From Ramlibacter agri (GTDB lineage: Bacteria > Pseudomonadota > Gammaproteobacteria > Burkholderiales > Burkholderiaceae_C): a DNA stretch of 64,000 bases. Positions 24,977 to 33,289 of this stretch are shown here, one piece after another. Location of the stretch: assembly GCF_012927085.1 (NCBI RefSeq), contig NZ_JABBFX010000004.1, positions 1 to 64,000 of the forward strand. Direction: 5' to 3'. How positions within the stretch are numbered: position 1 is the stretch's first letter; every line of letters begins with the position of its first letter. The notes beneath the pieces were generated by a model. It saw only the letters and a program-made list of their open reading frames with translations. It was not told the origin of the DNA and ran no database searches. A program made the translations under genes and the position numbers.

Positions 24977-26542
24977 ATGAAACGGATGAGTTGGCTTATA
25001 TCTTGGGTCGGGCGAACTGATCACGAGGCAGCTGAGAGCGGTGCCGAGCAGGACATTGGCCCCATAGCGACGGCGCTAGCTGGCCCCAAGCGGTACGACC
25101 GGATTTACCTGCTCACCAACTACCCCTTCGAGCGAAGCAGGCGCTATTGTCATTGGCTGCAGAAGCGCTCTGGGTACGGCGATAGCAGTGTCGACCTCTT
25201 TCAGGTTGATCTGCCGAGCCCAATTGACTACGCCGCCATTTACTCCGAAGTTTCGAAGAACCTGAAAGAGGCCCGACTCCCTCGGGACGATATAGACCTC
25301 ACGTTCCACTTGAGTCCGGGCACGCCCGCGATGGCGGCGATCTGGATCATCTTGGCGAAAACGCGCTTTCCCGCCACGCTGATTCAGACGTCTCGCGAGC
25401 GGGGGCTTGAGCCGGTGGACTTCTTCTTCGATCTGGCGAGCGACTTCCTGCCAGAGTTTCTCCAGCGCAGCGGCGATCGAATCGGGCGGCTCGCGACTGG
25501 GCTGACCGACACCGCTGCGGGCTTCGCCAAGATTCTCCATGCGAGCGACGTCATGCGACGTCATATAGCTCTGGCCCAACGAATAGCGGTGCACGAGGTT
25601 CCTGTGCTTGTCCTGGGCGAGACCGGGACCGGGAAGGAGCTGTTCGCCGAAGCCATCCACGCGACGAGCACCAGGTCTGACAAGCCGTTTCTCGCCGTAA
25701 ATTGCGGAGCCATCGCGTCCGAGTTGGCGAACTCCGAACTGTTTGGGCACAAGAAGGGCGCCTTCACTGGTGCGACCGCAAATCGTGCTGGACACTTCCG
25801 CGAGGCCGATGGAGGAACGCTTTTTCTCGACGAAGTGGGCGACCTTCCACCCGATACCCAGGTGCGGCTTCTCCGAGTCCTGCAGTCCGGAGAAGTTACC
25901 CCCGTAGGGGCGTCTGCTCCCGTCAAAGTGAACACTCGGGTCATTGCCGCAACCCATCGGGACCTGCCTGCCGACGTGGCCGGCGGGCGCTTCCGGGAAG
26001 ATCTTTTCCACCGATTGGCCGGCGGCATCTTGCGATTGCCGCCCCTCCGAGAGCGCGGCGAAGATGTGGCGCTGCTGATCGATGCCTTTTTGAAGCGCAT
26101 CAACCAGGATGCCCATGGCCGACCCGAGGCCCAGGAGAAAACGATCTCTCCGCAGGCGAGGGCCCTGTTGCTTGCGCACCCGTGGCCTGGAAACGTCCGG
26201 GAGCTCTATCACACCCTGGTTAGGGCCTCGATCTGGTCAACGACACCCCAGATCCAGCCTTCCGATGTGAGTTCGGCCGTTCTGCAGCCGTTCAAGCCTG
26301 GCGCGACGCTGCTCGATCAGCCCTTGGTGCCAGGTTTCAGCTTGCAGGAGGTGCTCGACGAAGTGACGAGAACTTACCTCTCTCGAGCCCTAAATCAGGC
26401 GGGCGGACGAAAGTCGGTTGCGGCATCGCTGCTTGGTTTCGCCAACTACCAGACGCTCGACAACCGCATGCGGAAGGTGCAACTGATGCCCGACGGTCAG
26501 ACTTCGGAGATCAAGTCAATAAAAAAATCAGATGAAAAATAA
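24977..26542 (+). CDS. RtcR-like sigma-54 activator with CARF-type sensor domain
   Basis: A 521-residue bacterial enhancer-binding protein. Residues 1-190 resemble the RtcR/CARF ligand-binding domain: LTNYPF near 42, and the loop HLSPGTPAM near 110-118 typical of CARF folds that bind RNA ends or cyclic oligonucleotides. The central AAA+ domain has Walker A GETGTGKE near 214, the sigma-54 contact loop GAFTGA at 261-266, LFLDEVGDLP, and the arginine-finger region FREDLFHRL. A Fis-type HTH ends the protein (GGRKSVAASLLGFANYQTL). RtcR normally controls rtcBA, but those genes are absent here. A -24/-12 promoter lies immediately downstream, so the next operon is the likely target. The start at 24977 is weakly supported; 24986 is possible. 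Confidence 0.88.
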   Translation: MKRMSWLISWVGRTDHEAAESGAEQDIGPIATALAGPKRYDRIYLLTNYPFERSRRYCHWLQKRSGYGDSSVDLFQVDLPSPIDYAAIYSEVSKNLKEARLPRDDIDLTFHLSPGTPAMAAIWIILAKTRFPATLIQTSRERGLEPVDFFFDLASDFLPEFLQRSGDRIGRLATGLTDTAAGFAKILHASDVMRRHIALAQRIAVHEVPVLVLGETGTGKELFAEAIHATSTRSDKPFLAVNCGAIASELANSELFGHKKGAFTGATANRAGHFREADGGTLFLDEVGDLPPDTQVRLLRVLQSGEVTPVGASAPVKVNTRVIAATHRDLPADVAGGRFREDLFHRLAGGILRLPPLRERGEDVALLIDAFLKRINQDAHGRPEAQEKTISPQARALLLAHPWPGNVRELYHTLVRASIWSTTPQIQPSDVSSAVLQPFKPGATLLDQPLVPGFSLQEVLDEVTRTYLSRALNQAGGRKSVAASLLGFANYQTLDNRMRKVQLMPDGQTSEIKSIKKSDEK

Positions 26543-26593
26543 GAAAAGTTATCCATTCTACTGCGTTCGCGTCCGTAAGTCATTGATTTACAA

Positions 26594-26630
26594 CGATTTG
26601 AATCGTGCTCGAAGGTGGAACAACTTTCGC
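26594..26630 (+). promoter_or_regulatory. Sigma-54 (-24/-12) promoter with adjacent palindrome
   Basis: TGGAAC-N5-TCGCA at 26616-26631 keeps the invariant GG (26617-26618) and GC (26629-26630) at the required 10-base interval. Transcription would start near 26642, 20 bases before the DUF4258 ATG. A small perfect palindrome, CGATT-TG-AATCG at 26594-26605, lies just upstream and could be part of an activator site, although enhancer sites are usually farther away. The adjacent gene encodes a sigma-54 activator. Confidence 0.65.
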
Positions 26631-26661
26631 AATACAGATGGCACACAGACTGGAGGCCATC

Positions 26662-27003
26662 ATGTTTTACAGCGAAGACCTGACTTGGGATACGTCAATC
26701 CCGGACCTGACCAAGCACGCAAGCATTCGTATGCAGCAGCGAGGCATCCGGCGGGAGGACGTCGACGCTGCACTTGCGTACGGACGGAGGATCCACGCCA
26801 AGGGCCTAACGTTCTTTGTGATCGGGGAGAAGGAGGTTCGGCGCTACTTGGACAAGGGCATCGACCTCGCTCAGATGGTGGGCGTGCAGGTACTGGTGTC
26901 CCGTGAGGGCGCGGTCGTTACCACGTATCGCAGCCGCGATCTCCACGCAATCAGGGTGACGCCACGCGCACACCGCCGTGCCCGGACCAAGCGTCCGCAC
27001 TGA
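26662..27003 (+). CDS. DUF4258-family small protein
   Basis: A 113-residue basic protein. The segment TKHASIRMQQRGI (about residues 16-28) with VTTYRSRDLHAIR near 88 matches the DUF4258 pattern, a small fold linked to RNase-type toxins. Start ATG 26662 follows GGAGG and sits 20 bases after the predicted sigma-54 start point, so this is the first gene of the induced operon. The C-terminus is rich in arginine and lysine, suiting nucleic-acid binding. Whether it is a toxin, an antitoxin-like partner or an RNA-binding sensor cannot be told from sequence. It is separated from the VWA gene by 23 bases with a good ribosome site. Confidence 0.7.
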   Translation: MFYSEDLTWDTSIPDLTKHASIRMQQRGIRREDVDAALAYGRRIHAKGLTFFVIGEKEVRRYLDKGIDLAQMVGVQVLVSREGAVVTTYRSRDLHAIRVTPRAHRRARTKRPH

Positions 27004-27026
27004 ATCAAGTCGAAGGAGACCGGAAC

Positions 27027-27827
27027 ATGGGCTGGGCAAGCATGAATGAAGACAACGAAAGCCGATTCTTCAACGCAACGATCATCAGGAACGAGGTAGA
27101 CAAGAAGATGAACACACCCAAGAACAGCCCCGAGAAGGGCGGCGCCATCACCAAGCTCAAGGCATTCGCGGCCCCTCAGGCGCGCCCGCTGCCCGTGATC
27201 ATCCTGGCGGACGTGAGTGGCAGCATGGCCGAGAACGGGAAGATCGAGGCACTCAACGTCGCGATCAAGCAGATGGTGACGAGCTTTGGCAAGGAGTCGC
27301 GCTTGCGCGCCGACATTCAGGTCGGACTGATCACCTTCGGTGGCCGTCAGGCTGACCTCCACCTTCCGTTGATCAGCGCTCATTCGGTCAGCGAAGTCGA
27401 GGCATTCACCGCGGTGGGGGCCACGCCCATGGGCGCGGCTTTCGAGCTCGCGAGGCAGTTGCTGGAAGACAAGGAGCGCGTGCCGGCGCGCGCGTACCGC
27501 CCGGTGCTGGTTCTCGTTTCGGACGGGGTGCCTACCGATGACTGGGAGAAGCCGCTGGCAGCGCTGAAGGGCAGCGAGCGTGCCCAGAAGGCCTCGCGAT
27601 TTGCGATGGCGATCGGTGCCGATGCGGACCGGGAACTGCTGGCGCAATTCGCCGACGACGTCGAGGCGCCGGTGTTCGAGGCACACGAAGCAGATGACAT
27701 CCGGCGCTTCTTCCGGGCAGTCACGATGAGTGTGGTGGCGCGCTCCTCCAGCCCTAGCCCGGACCAGCCGCTTACGCTCGATGTGAGCGAGATTCCTGCG
27801 GATGACCTCGACTTGGACGCCATCTGA
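27027..27827 (+). CDS. TerY-like von Willebrand factor A (VWA) protein
   Basis: A 266-residue VWA protein with a full MIDAS metal site: DVSGS at about residues 63-67, the threonine of GATPMGAAF near 131, and SDGVPTDDW near 167. This is the TerY pattern found in TerY-P triads, where a VWA protein, a PP2C phosphatase and a kinase are encoded together and regulate a stress or defence complex by phosphorylation. The 55-residue N-terminal tail is polar and disordered-looking. AAGGAGA precedes the ATG at 27027; a second ATG after it (27108) is less supported. The phosphatase gene starts directly at the stop codon. Confidence 0.88.
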   Translation: MGWASMNEDNESRFFNATIIRNEVDKKMNTPKNSPEKGGAITKLKAFAAPQARPLPVIILADVSGSMAENGKIEALNVAIKQMVTSFGKESRLRADIQVGLITFGGRQADLHLPLISAHSVSEVEAFTAVGATPMGAAFELARQLLEDKERVPARAYRPVLVLVSDGVPTDDWEKPLAALKGSERAQKASRFAMAIGADADRELLAQFADDVEAPVFEAHEADDIRRFFRAVTMSVVARSSSPSPDQPLTLDVSEIPADDLDLDAI

Positions 27828-28538
27828 ATGTTGCGAGCGGCAGGTGCGAGCGTCGCCGGGCCCGGCCACTTGCGGCTGGGAGAGGACAGCCAAGACGCCT
27901 TGTCCTTGAAGGGCTGGCGGGGCGGATGGATCGCAGCCGTCGCCGACGGCTTGGGTTCGCGAGCCCAAAGCGCCCGAGGCGCACGCGCCGCAGTCGAGGC
28001 GGCGCAGGCCGTGGCACGGACCTGGAAGCGGTCGGGCGAATGGCGTGACCTGCCGGCACGCCAGGTCGCCACGGACATCTACCGCCGGTGGCTCCGGGCG
28101 CTCCCTTGGAGTGACAAGTCGATGGCGGCCACTACCTTGCTGCTCGCCGTATGCGACGCGCATGGCTACGCGCGCGTATGGCAGATGGGGGACGGCCTGG
28201 TGATCAGCTTGGTGAACGGTCGCGCCGAGGTCCTGACCCCGACGCGAAGCGGATTCGGCAACGAGACGCGCGCACTGGGCACGGACACGTCCTGGTCTGC
28301 ATGGAACACGCAGGACGTCATTCTCGTTCGGCGTGGCGACGCGATCCTGCTGATGACCGATGGAATTTCCGACGACGTGCCTGGCGAACTGGTCGAAGGC
28401 TTCGCAATTGCAGTGCGGCGAGAGCTGCGTAAGCGGTCCCGGCGTGCCGGGCGCAAGTGGCTGCGCCGGGAGCTCACTCATTGGGCAACACCGGGGCACA
28501 CGGATGACAAGACCCTGGCTGCCATTTTTTTGGATTGA
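27828..28538 (+). CDS. PP2C-family protein phosphatase
   Basis: A 236-residue PPM/PP2C serine/threonine phosphatase, the second member of the TerY-P triad. Metal-binding motifs are present: GEDSQDAL near residue 18, AVADGLGSR near 37, TTLLLAV near 104, MGDGLVISL near 121 and LMTDGISDDV near 175, with a terminal HTDDKTL carrying the last aspartate. It probably removes phosphates placed by the kinase encoded next. It starts immediately after the VWA stop and ends just before the kinase start. Confidence 0.88.
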   Translation: MLRAAGASVAGPGHLRLGEDSQDALSLKGWRGGWIAAVADGLGSRAQSARGARAAVEAAQAVARTWKRSGEWRDLPARQVATDIYRRWLRALPWSDKSMAATTLLLAVCDAHGYARVWQMGDGLVISLVNGRAEVLTPTRSGFGNETRALGTDTSWSAWNTQDVILVRRGDAILLMTDGISDDVPGELVEGFAIAVRRELRKRSRRAGRKWLRRELTHWATPGHTDDKTLAAIFLD

Positions 28539-28546
28539 GAAGAAAC

Positions 28547-29974
28547 ATGGGAAAAACCTCCGAGCCCGCGGGCAGCCCACCCCCGCGCAAACCGCGTGTA
28601 ATGGATGACAAGGGAGGTGTGTACGAGCTGGGCAAGCGCATCGCCGAGGGCGGGCAAGGGATCGTGTGCCCCACGCAGGATCCACGCTTCCTCGTGAAGG
28701 TCAGCAGGCATCCAGCCGGCGATCCGCGAACGGAGGCATGGAGCCGGCAGATCGCCGCAGTCCAGCAAATGCCGATCGAGGAGAACGACCTGCCGATCGC
28801 GATGCCGGTGGCCTTGGTCACGAAACCGCGGCCGGGTTACGTCATGGAACTGATGGACGGACTCGTCCCGATGGAGGATGTGCTCCGGCAGGCGCACGAG
28901 CGTCTGCTTGCCGAAGACAGCCTGGCAGGTTTTCTCGCCACTGGCGGCCTCGCCCGCCGGCTTCGTCTGCTCGCCCGGCTCGGGCGCGTCCTGGCCCGGC
29001 TGCACGGGCTCGGTATCGCGCACGGGGACTTGTCTCCCAAGAACGTCTTCGTATCTCGTTCGGTCGAGCACGACCAAGTATGGCTGATTGACTGCGACAA
29101 CCTAACGTATGCGGTGAGGAACAGCGATCTGCAGATCTACACGCCAGATTACGGCGCACCGGAGATCTTTCGCGGTGAGCTCGGCATCAGCACCTATACG
29201 GACATCTGGAGCTTCGCCGTCATGGCGTTCCAGACGCTGACCCTCCTGCACCCCTTCAAGAGCGGCGCCTTGGTCGATGCGGACAGCGAACTGGAGACGG
29301 CGGCCTTTCGCGGCGACATCCCCTGGGTTGACCACGACAGCGACGAGCGCAATCGCGCCGCCGCTGGGCTGCCGAGAGAGTTCGTGTGTACGCCGCAACT
29401 TGTCGGGCTTTTCCAGCGCTGCTTCCAGGACGGCCTGAGCGCACCCGAACGTCGGCCCGTCATGGCGGAATGGGCGCAGGCGCTGGAGGCTGCGGCAGCC
29501 TTGCAGGTCCAATGCGAGGAGGACGATGGTGGCTGCGGCAGCACCTTTCTATGGTCCGAAGCCATGGAGTGCCCGTTCTGCGGGCAGGTGGGGCGAGGAG
29601 CGAAATCGTCCGTACTCATGGATCACCTGGTTTTCGCGCCCAAGTCGTTCTTGGGCGAGGATGCAAAGCCGCAAGACCAGTGGACCGTCACCGGCCAGGC
29701 GCAGGTCGTTGGCGTTACGCCCGTATCGCTGCGTCTATCACCCCCAGGCACTGCCAGCTTTCCGGACAGCCGGGCGCTCGCCTCCGTCTGGATCCAAGGT
29801 GGTGCGCTGACGATTCAGGTCGTTAGTGGCGAGAACGTGACGCTGCAGACGTCGGGTGTGAAGCAACTCGAACCTCTGCACGGCCGTGTCCGACTGCCTG
29901 CGCGTGGCGCCCGCATGGCGCTGCACCTGGGGCGGCTTGACGCGCCGCACGGCGTTTGGCGTTTGACTTGGTGA
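28547..29974 (+). CDS. Serine/threonine protein kinase with C-terminal zinc ribbon
   Basis: A 475-residue kinase, third member of the TerY-P triad. The glycine loop AEGGQGIV is near residue 34 and the catalytic lysine in FLVKVS near 49. The catalytic loop is HGDLSPKNVF near 158; the metal motif is DCDN where DFG is usual. APEIFRGELG and DIWSFAVMAFQ follow. After the kinase domain, CEEDDGGCG and CPFCG form a zinc ribbon (about 323-349), then a beta-rich FHA-like or unknown tail. The ATG at 28547 is preferred over an in-frame TTG at 28535. It probably phosphorylates one of the operon's ATPases when the sensor fires. Confidence 0.87.
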   Translation: MGKTSEPAGSPPPRKPRVMDDKGGVYELGKRIAEGGQGIVCPTQDPRFLVKVSRHPAGDPRTEAWSRQIAAVQQMPIEENDLPIAMPVALVTKPRPGYVMELMDGLVPMEDVLRQAHERLLAEDSLAGFLATGGLARRLRLLARLGRVLARLHGLGIAHGDLSPKNVFVSRSVEHDQVWLIDCDNLTYAVRNSDLQIYTPDYGAPEIFRGELGISTYTDIWSFAVMAFQTLTLLHPFKSGALVDADSELETAAFRGDIPWVDHDSDERNRAAAGLPREFVCTPQLVGLFQRCFQDGLSAPERRPVMAEWAQALEAAAALQVQCEEDDGGCGSTFLWSEAMECPFCGQVGRGAKSSVLMDHLVFAPKSFLGEDAKPQDQWTVTGQAQVVGVTPVSLRLSPPGTASFPDSRALASVWIQGGALTIQVVSGENVTLQTSGVKQLEPLHGRVRLPARGARMALHLGRLDAPHGVWRLTW

Positions 29975-29980
29975 GACCCG

Positions 29981-32900
29981 ATGCAGTTGCATGAATCCCC
30001 GCTGCTGCAGCCGGAAGTGCTGGTTGCGCGTCCCGCCGAACCATCGTTCGACCCTCAAGCCTGGGCCGTCAACGAAGAGGTCGTCGTACGGGCCGAGCAC
30101 GATGTCATCCTCGTTCGGCAGGGATCGCGCGTTGCGCGGCTCGCGCCAGGGCCGCAGTCCGGGCGACTGGAACAGCTGGCCTCTAATACCGACGTGCTCT
30201 GGCTGGTGGTGCGTGTGAAGGCCAACCAGATCGGGCTCAAGTGCATGGTGCCCGTCAGTGCGACCTCTTTCGAAAGGCTGGACTTGTCCGTGGACCAGCG
30301 CGTCGCGGACGAGTTGCACAGAAAGGGGCGCATCGATGTCCCCGGCGTAGCTGAAGCGATCGAATGGCTGAACGAGGAATTCGTGCAGGGGAGCGACCCG
30401 CAACGTGTGTTCGCCGTGGTTCACCCCCGGGGCGATGAGCGCAGGCTGCAGCTGCATGGCAGACGCTACCTGGCCGACCTTACACGGACAGCCGAGGGCC
30501 CCATCGTGGTGGATCGCGTGGCCGACCGGCCACGCAATTCCTTGGCTCCAATTGCCGTCCTTTCGGGGAAGATCGGTTTCGTCAATGTTGCGGATCCTCG
30601 TTCAGAGGTGCCGCACATTGACCGCACGCTGCTGGACAGCGCAGTCACCAGCTACGGCGCCTACCTGGATCTTTGGCGACTCTACAGCGAGAAGGAGTGG
30701 CAGCGGGATGTGGCGCGGGCAGCCGCGATTGGCGCGGTGCGCTATGACTCGTGGCGGCCGATCAGCGAGGAGGGAGGGGGCTGGATGTTGGCGATCGACG
30801 CCAGGCAGTTAGCGGACCTCAGGGATGCCTGGCGCGACCACGCGACGGACGACGACCAGGTCGAGCTGGACGAAAGTGCGCCGGAATGGACTTCGGAGCG
30901 CTATACCGACCTGAGTGCGGTGGATAAGCGTAAACGCGCGCGCGGACGACCCCAGTTCACACCCGATGGGATCCTTCTCAAGACCGACGACCGACTTGCG
31001 CCGCCTGAATCGGGTTTCGTCTATCTCTCACTCACCGGCAATCGCACGCAGCAGGAGCGACGGGACCGTGCGCGCCGCTCGATTGAAGCGGGTCTGGGGG
31101 TGCCGACTCTGAACCGGCTGTTGCAGGACCTGCCGCTGCCTTGGCAACGCCGGTCGACCCACGAAGGCCTGACGTCCTATGCGAGGCAAAGTTTCAGGGA
31201 GGGAAAACCCACGGAGATGCAGGAACGTGCGGTGAAGGTCGCACTGAATACGCCCGACGTGGCGCTGATCATCGGTCCGCCGGGAACGGGCAAAACGGAG
31301 GTGATTGCGGCTCTCGAGCGACAGCTGGCTGAACTCAACGAGGGTCGTGCGATCGCGCAGCAAGTGCTGATTTCGAGCTTTCAGCACGACGCCGTCGAAA
31401 CGGCGCTGGGGCGAACCGAGGTGTACGGACTGCCGGCGGTCAAGGTGGGTTCCAGGTCCCAGAGCGGTATCGATCCGGTCGAAACCTGGCGCTTGGCACA
31501 GCATGCGAAGGTGGCATCGGAACTGGAGTGCCTCGAGGAGCAGGAGCCCGCGGCGAAACTCCTGGAGCAACTCGATCGGATGCTCAATGAATTGTTGGTC
31601 GCGGGCGCTCCTGCGGATGTCCGGGGTGCAAAGTTCGATCTGCTGGAGCAGATACTGGACCAGCTTGCAACTGCGGCGCGGATCCGCACATCGCTCGACT
31701 GGCGCAGCAGGTGGGATGCCTACCGCGAGGCGACGCCAAGCATTCCTTCGTCGAGCGGCCAGCTGTCGGCCGTCACACGAAGGCAGCTGACCCGCGCGGT
31801 TCGATCCCTGCGTGTGCTGCCTGTCTCCTTCGAGGACGACGGACCGCGACGCGCATTGCTGGTCCTGCGTCTTGCACAGGGCTCCGCATGGTGTGCGCCT
31901 TCGCATGCAGAAGTTCTCGCGAAGCTGGCAGAGGTAACGGCACCATCTGTGGAGCAACTGGATGAGTTGCGCGGTATACGCGACGCGCTGTTGCGCCTCC
32001 TGCGGGTGGATCGCCGGCCGGCGAAGGTCCGCAAGACGCTGGACGAGGAGGCGGTCAAGCTGCTGGGCGAACTACAGCAGGAACTGGCCGCCAAGGTGGC
32101 GAAGTCGCGCGCCGGCGCCTACGGAGTAGTACGGCGCTTCGCGGACGCCCTCGTGTCGCAGCCAGCGTGGGTGCGGCGGGCGGTGGAGAACTACAGCAGC
32201 ATCGTGGGCGCCACCTGCCAGCAGTCGGCCAGTCGCATGATGACGCAGCTGAAGAACCTCTCGCCGGATGCTGCGCAGGCGATTCAGTTCCAGAGCGTGA
32301 TCATCGACGAGGCTGCACGGGCCAATCCCCTCGACCTGTTCATTCCCATGGCCATGGCCCGCCGCCGGATTGTTCTCGTCGGCGATCACCGGCAGTTACC
32401 ACACCTCTTGGACCCTGAGATCGAGGGAGACATCCGCGCCGAACGAGGCGACCAGGTGCAGGCCGATACCTACCGGCACAGCCTCTTCGAGCGGCTGTGG
32501 CGGCAGTTCACCAAGCGTCAGGAGGTCGACGGCATCCCGCGCGTTGTGATGCTGGACAAGCAGTTTCGGATGCACCCGACGCTCGGTGATTTTGTCAGCA
32601 AGAATTTTTACGAGGCGGCCGGGCTGGGCAAGGTGTCATCGGGCAAGGAAGCCTCCGACTTCCCAGAGACTGTTCCCATCTACGGTCGCGCAGTGTGTGC
32701 TTGGGTGGACGTGGCCGCTCACGAAGGTGCGGATACGAGGGTGGACGGCGGCAGTCGGCTTCGGTCTGCCGAGGCGGCTCGGACCGCACAGGAAGTCAAG
32801 CGCATGCTGGAGCAGCTCCCGCCCAATCAAAGCATCGGCGTGATCACCTTCTACTCGGCACAGCGAGACCGCATTTTTGAGGAACTGGCCCGGCTCGGGC

Positions 32901-33289
32901 TTGCCGAGAGGACGCAAGAGGGCTGGCGCATCAAGGATGAACATGCGTCGAACCCGCAATGTCGCGAGCGTCTGCGTGTCGGAACGGTCGACGCCTTCCA
33001 GGGCAAGCAGTTCGACGTGGTCTTCCTGTCCGTCGTCAGAAGCAGCACCAAAAGGCTTGAATGTCGTGCGGAGCAGGAGAGTGTGGATGCCTTCGAGCAG
33101 CTCGCCAGCCGGAAATATGGCCACTTGCGCAGCGCCAACCGTCTGAACGTGGCCATGAGCCGGCAACGGCGCCTCCTCATCGCCGTTGGCGACAAGAACA
33201 TGTTCATGGATGCTGCGGCAAAGGAGGCGGTACCGGAACTGTGCGCATTCCTGGACCTTTGCGATGCGGAGGCCGCCCATGTCGGCTGA
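29981..33289 (+). CDS. Superfamily 1 DNA/RNA helicase, UPF1/AAA_11-AAA_12 type
   Basis: An 1102-residue SF1 helicase. Walker A GPPGTGKTE is near residue 431, motif II IIDEAARANP near 773, motif III VGDHRQLPH near 797, the QFRMHP motif near 866, and C-terminal motifs VGTVDAFQGKQFDVV near 1002 and NVAMSRQRR near 1055. This is the COG1112 architecture shared with Mokosh-type and other antiphage helicases. The first 420 residues are of unknown fold and may be the specificity or partner region. An insertion between motifs I and II (about 500-760) is largely helical. It follows the kinase by 6 bases and overlaps the next gene by 11. Confidence 0.85.
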   Translation: MQLHESPLLQPEVLVARPAEPSFDPQAWAVNEEVVVRAEHDVILVRQGSRVARLAPGPQSGRLEQLASNTDVLWLVVRVKANQIGLKCMVPVSATSFERLDLSVDQRVADELHRKGRIDVPGVAEAIEWLNEEFVQGSDPQRVFAVVHPRGDERRLQLHGRRYLADLTRTAEGPIVVDRVADRPRNSLAPIAVLSGKIGFVNVADPRSEVPHIDRTLLDSAVTSYGAYLDLWRLYSEKEWQRDVARAAAIGAVRYDSWRPISEEGGGWMLAIDARQLADLRDAWRDHATDDDQVELDESAPEWTSERYTDLSAVDKRKRARGRPQFTPDGILLKTDDRLAPPESGFVYLSLTGNRTQQERRDRARRSIEAGLGVPTLNRLLQDLPLPWQRRSTHEGLTSYARQSFREGKPTEMQERAVKVALNTPDVALIIGPPGTGKTEVIAALERQLAELNEGRAIAQQVLISSFQHDAVETALGRTEVYGLPAVKVGSRSQSGIDPVETWRLAQHAKVASELECLEEQEPAAKLLEQLDRMLNELLVAGAPADVRGAKFDLLEQILDQLATAARIRTSLDWRSRWDAYREATPSIPSSSGQLSAVTRRQLTRAVRSLRVLPVSFEDDGPRRALLVLRLAQGSAWCAPSHAEVLAKLAEVTAPSVEQLDELRGIRDALLRLLRVDRRPAKVRKTLDEEAVKLLGELQQELAAKVAKSRAGAYGVVRRFADALVSQPAWVRRAVENYSSIVGATCQQSASRMMTQLKNLSPDAAQAIQFQSVIIDEAARANPLDLFIPMAMARRRIVLVGDHRQLPHLLDPEIEGDIRAERGDQVQADTYRHSLFERLWRQFTKRQEVDGIPRVVMLDKQFRMHPTLGDFVSKNFYEAAGLGKVSSGKEASDFPETVPIYGRAVCAWVDVAAHEGADTRVDGGSRLRSAEAARTAQEVKRMLEQLPPNQSIGVITFYSAQRDRIFEELARLGLAERTQEGWRIKDEHASNPQCRERLRVGTVDAFQGKQFDVVFLSVVRSSTKRLECRAEQESVDAFEQLASRKYGHLRSANRLNVAMSRQRRLLIAVGDKNMFMDAAAKEAVPELCAFLDLCDAEAAHVG

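Noticed and set aside
24977..26542. Canonical RNA-repair locus controlled by RtcR
   Set aside because: No rtcB ligase or rtcA cyclase gene is present next to the regulator; the following genes are a TerY-P/McrBC-like set.
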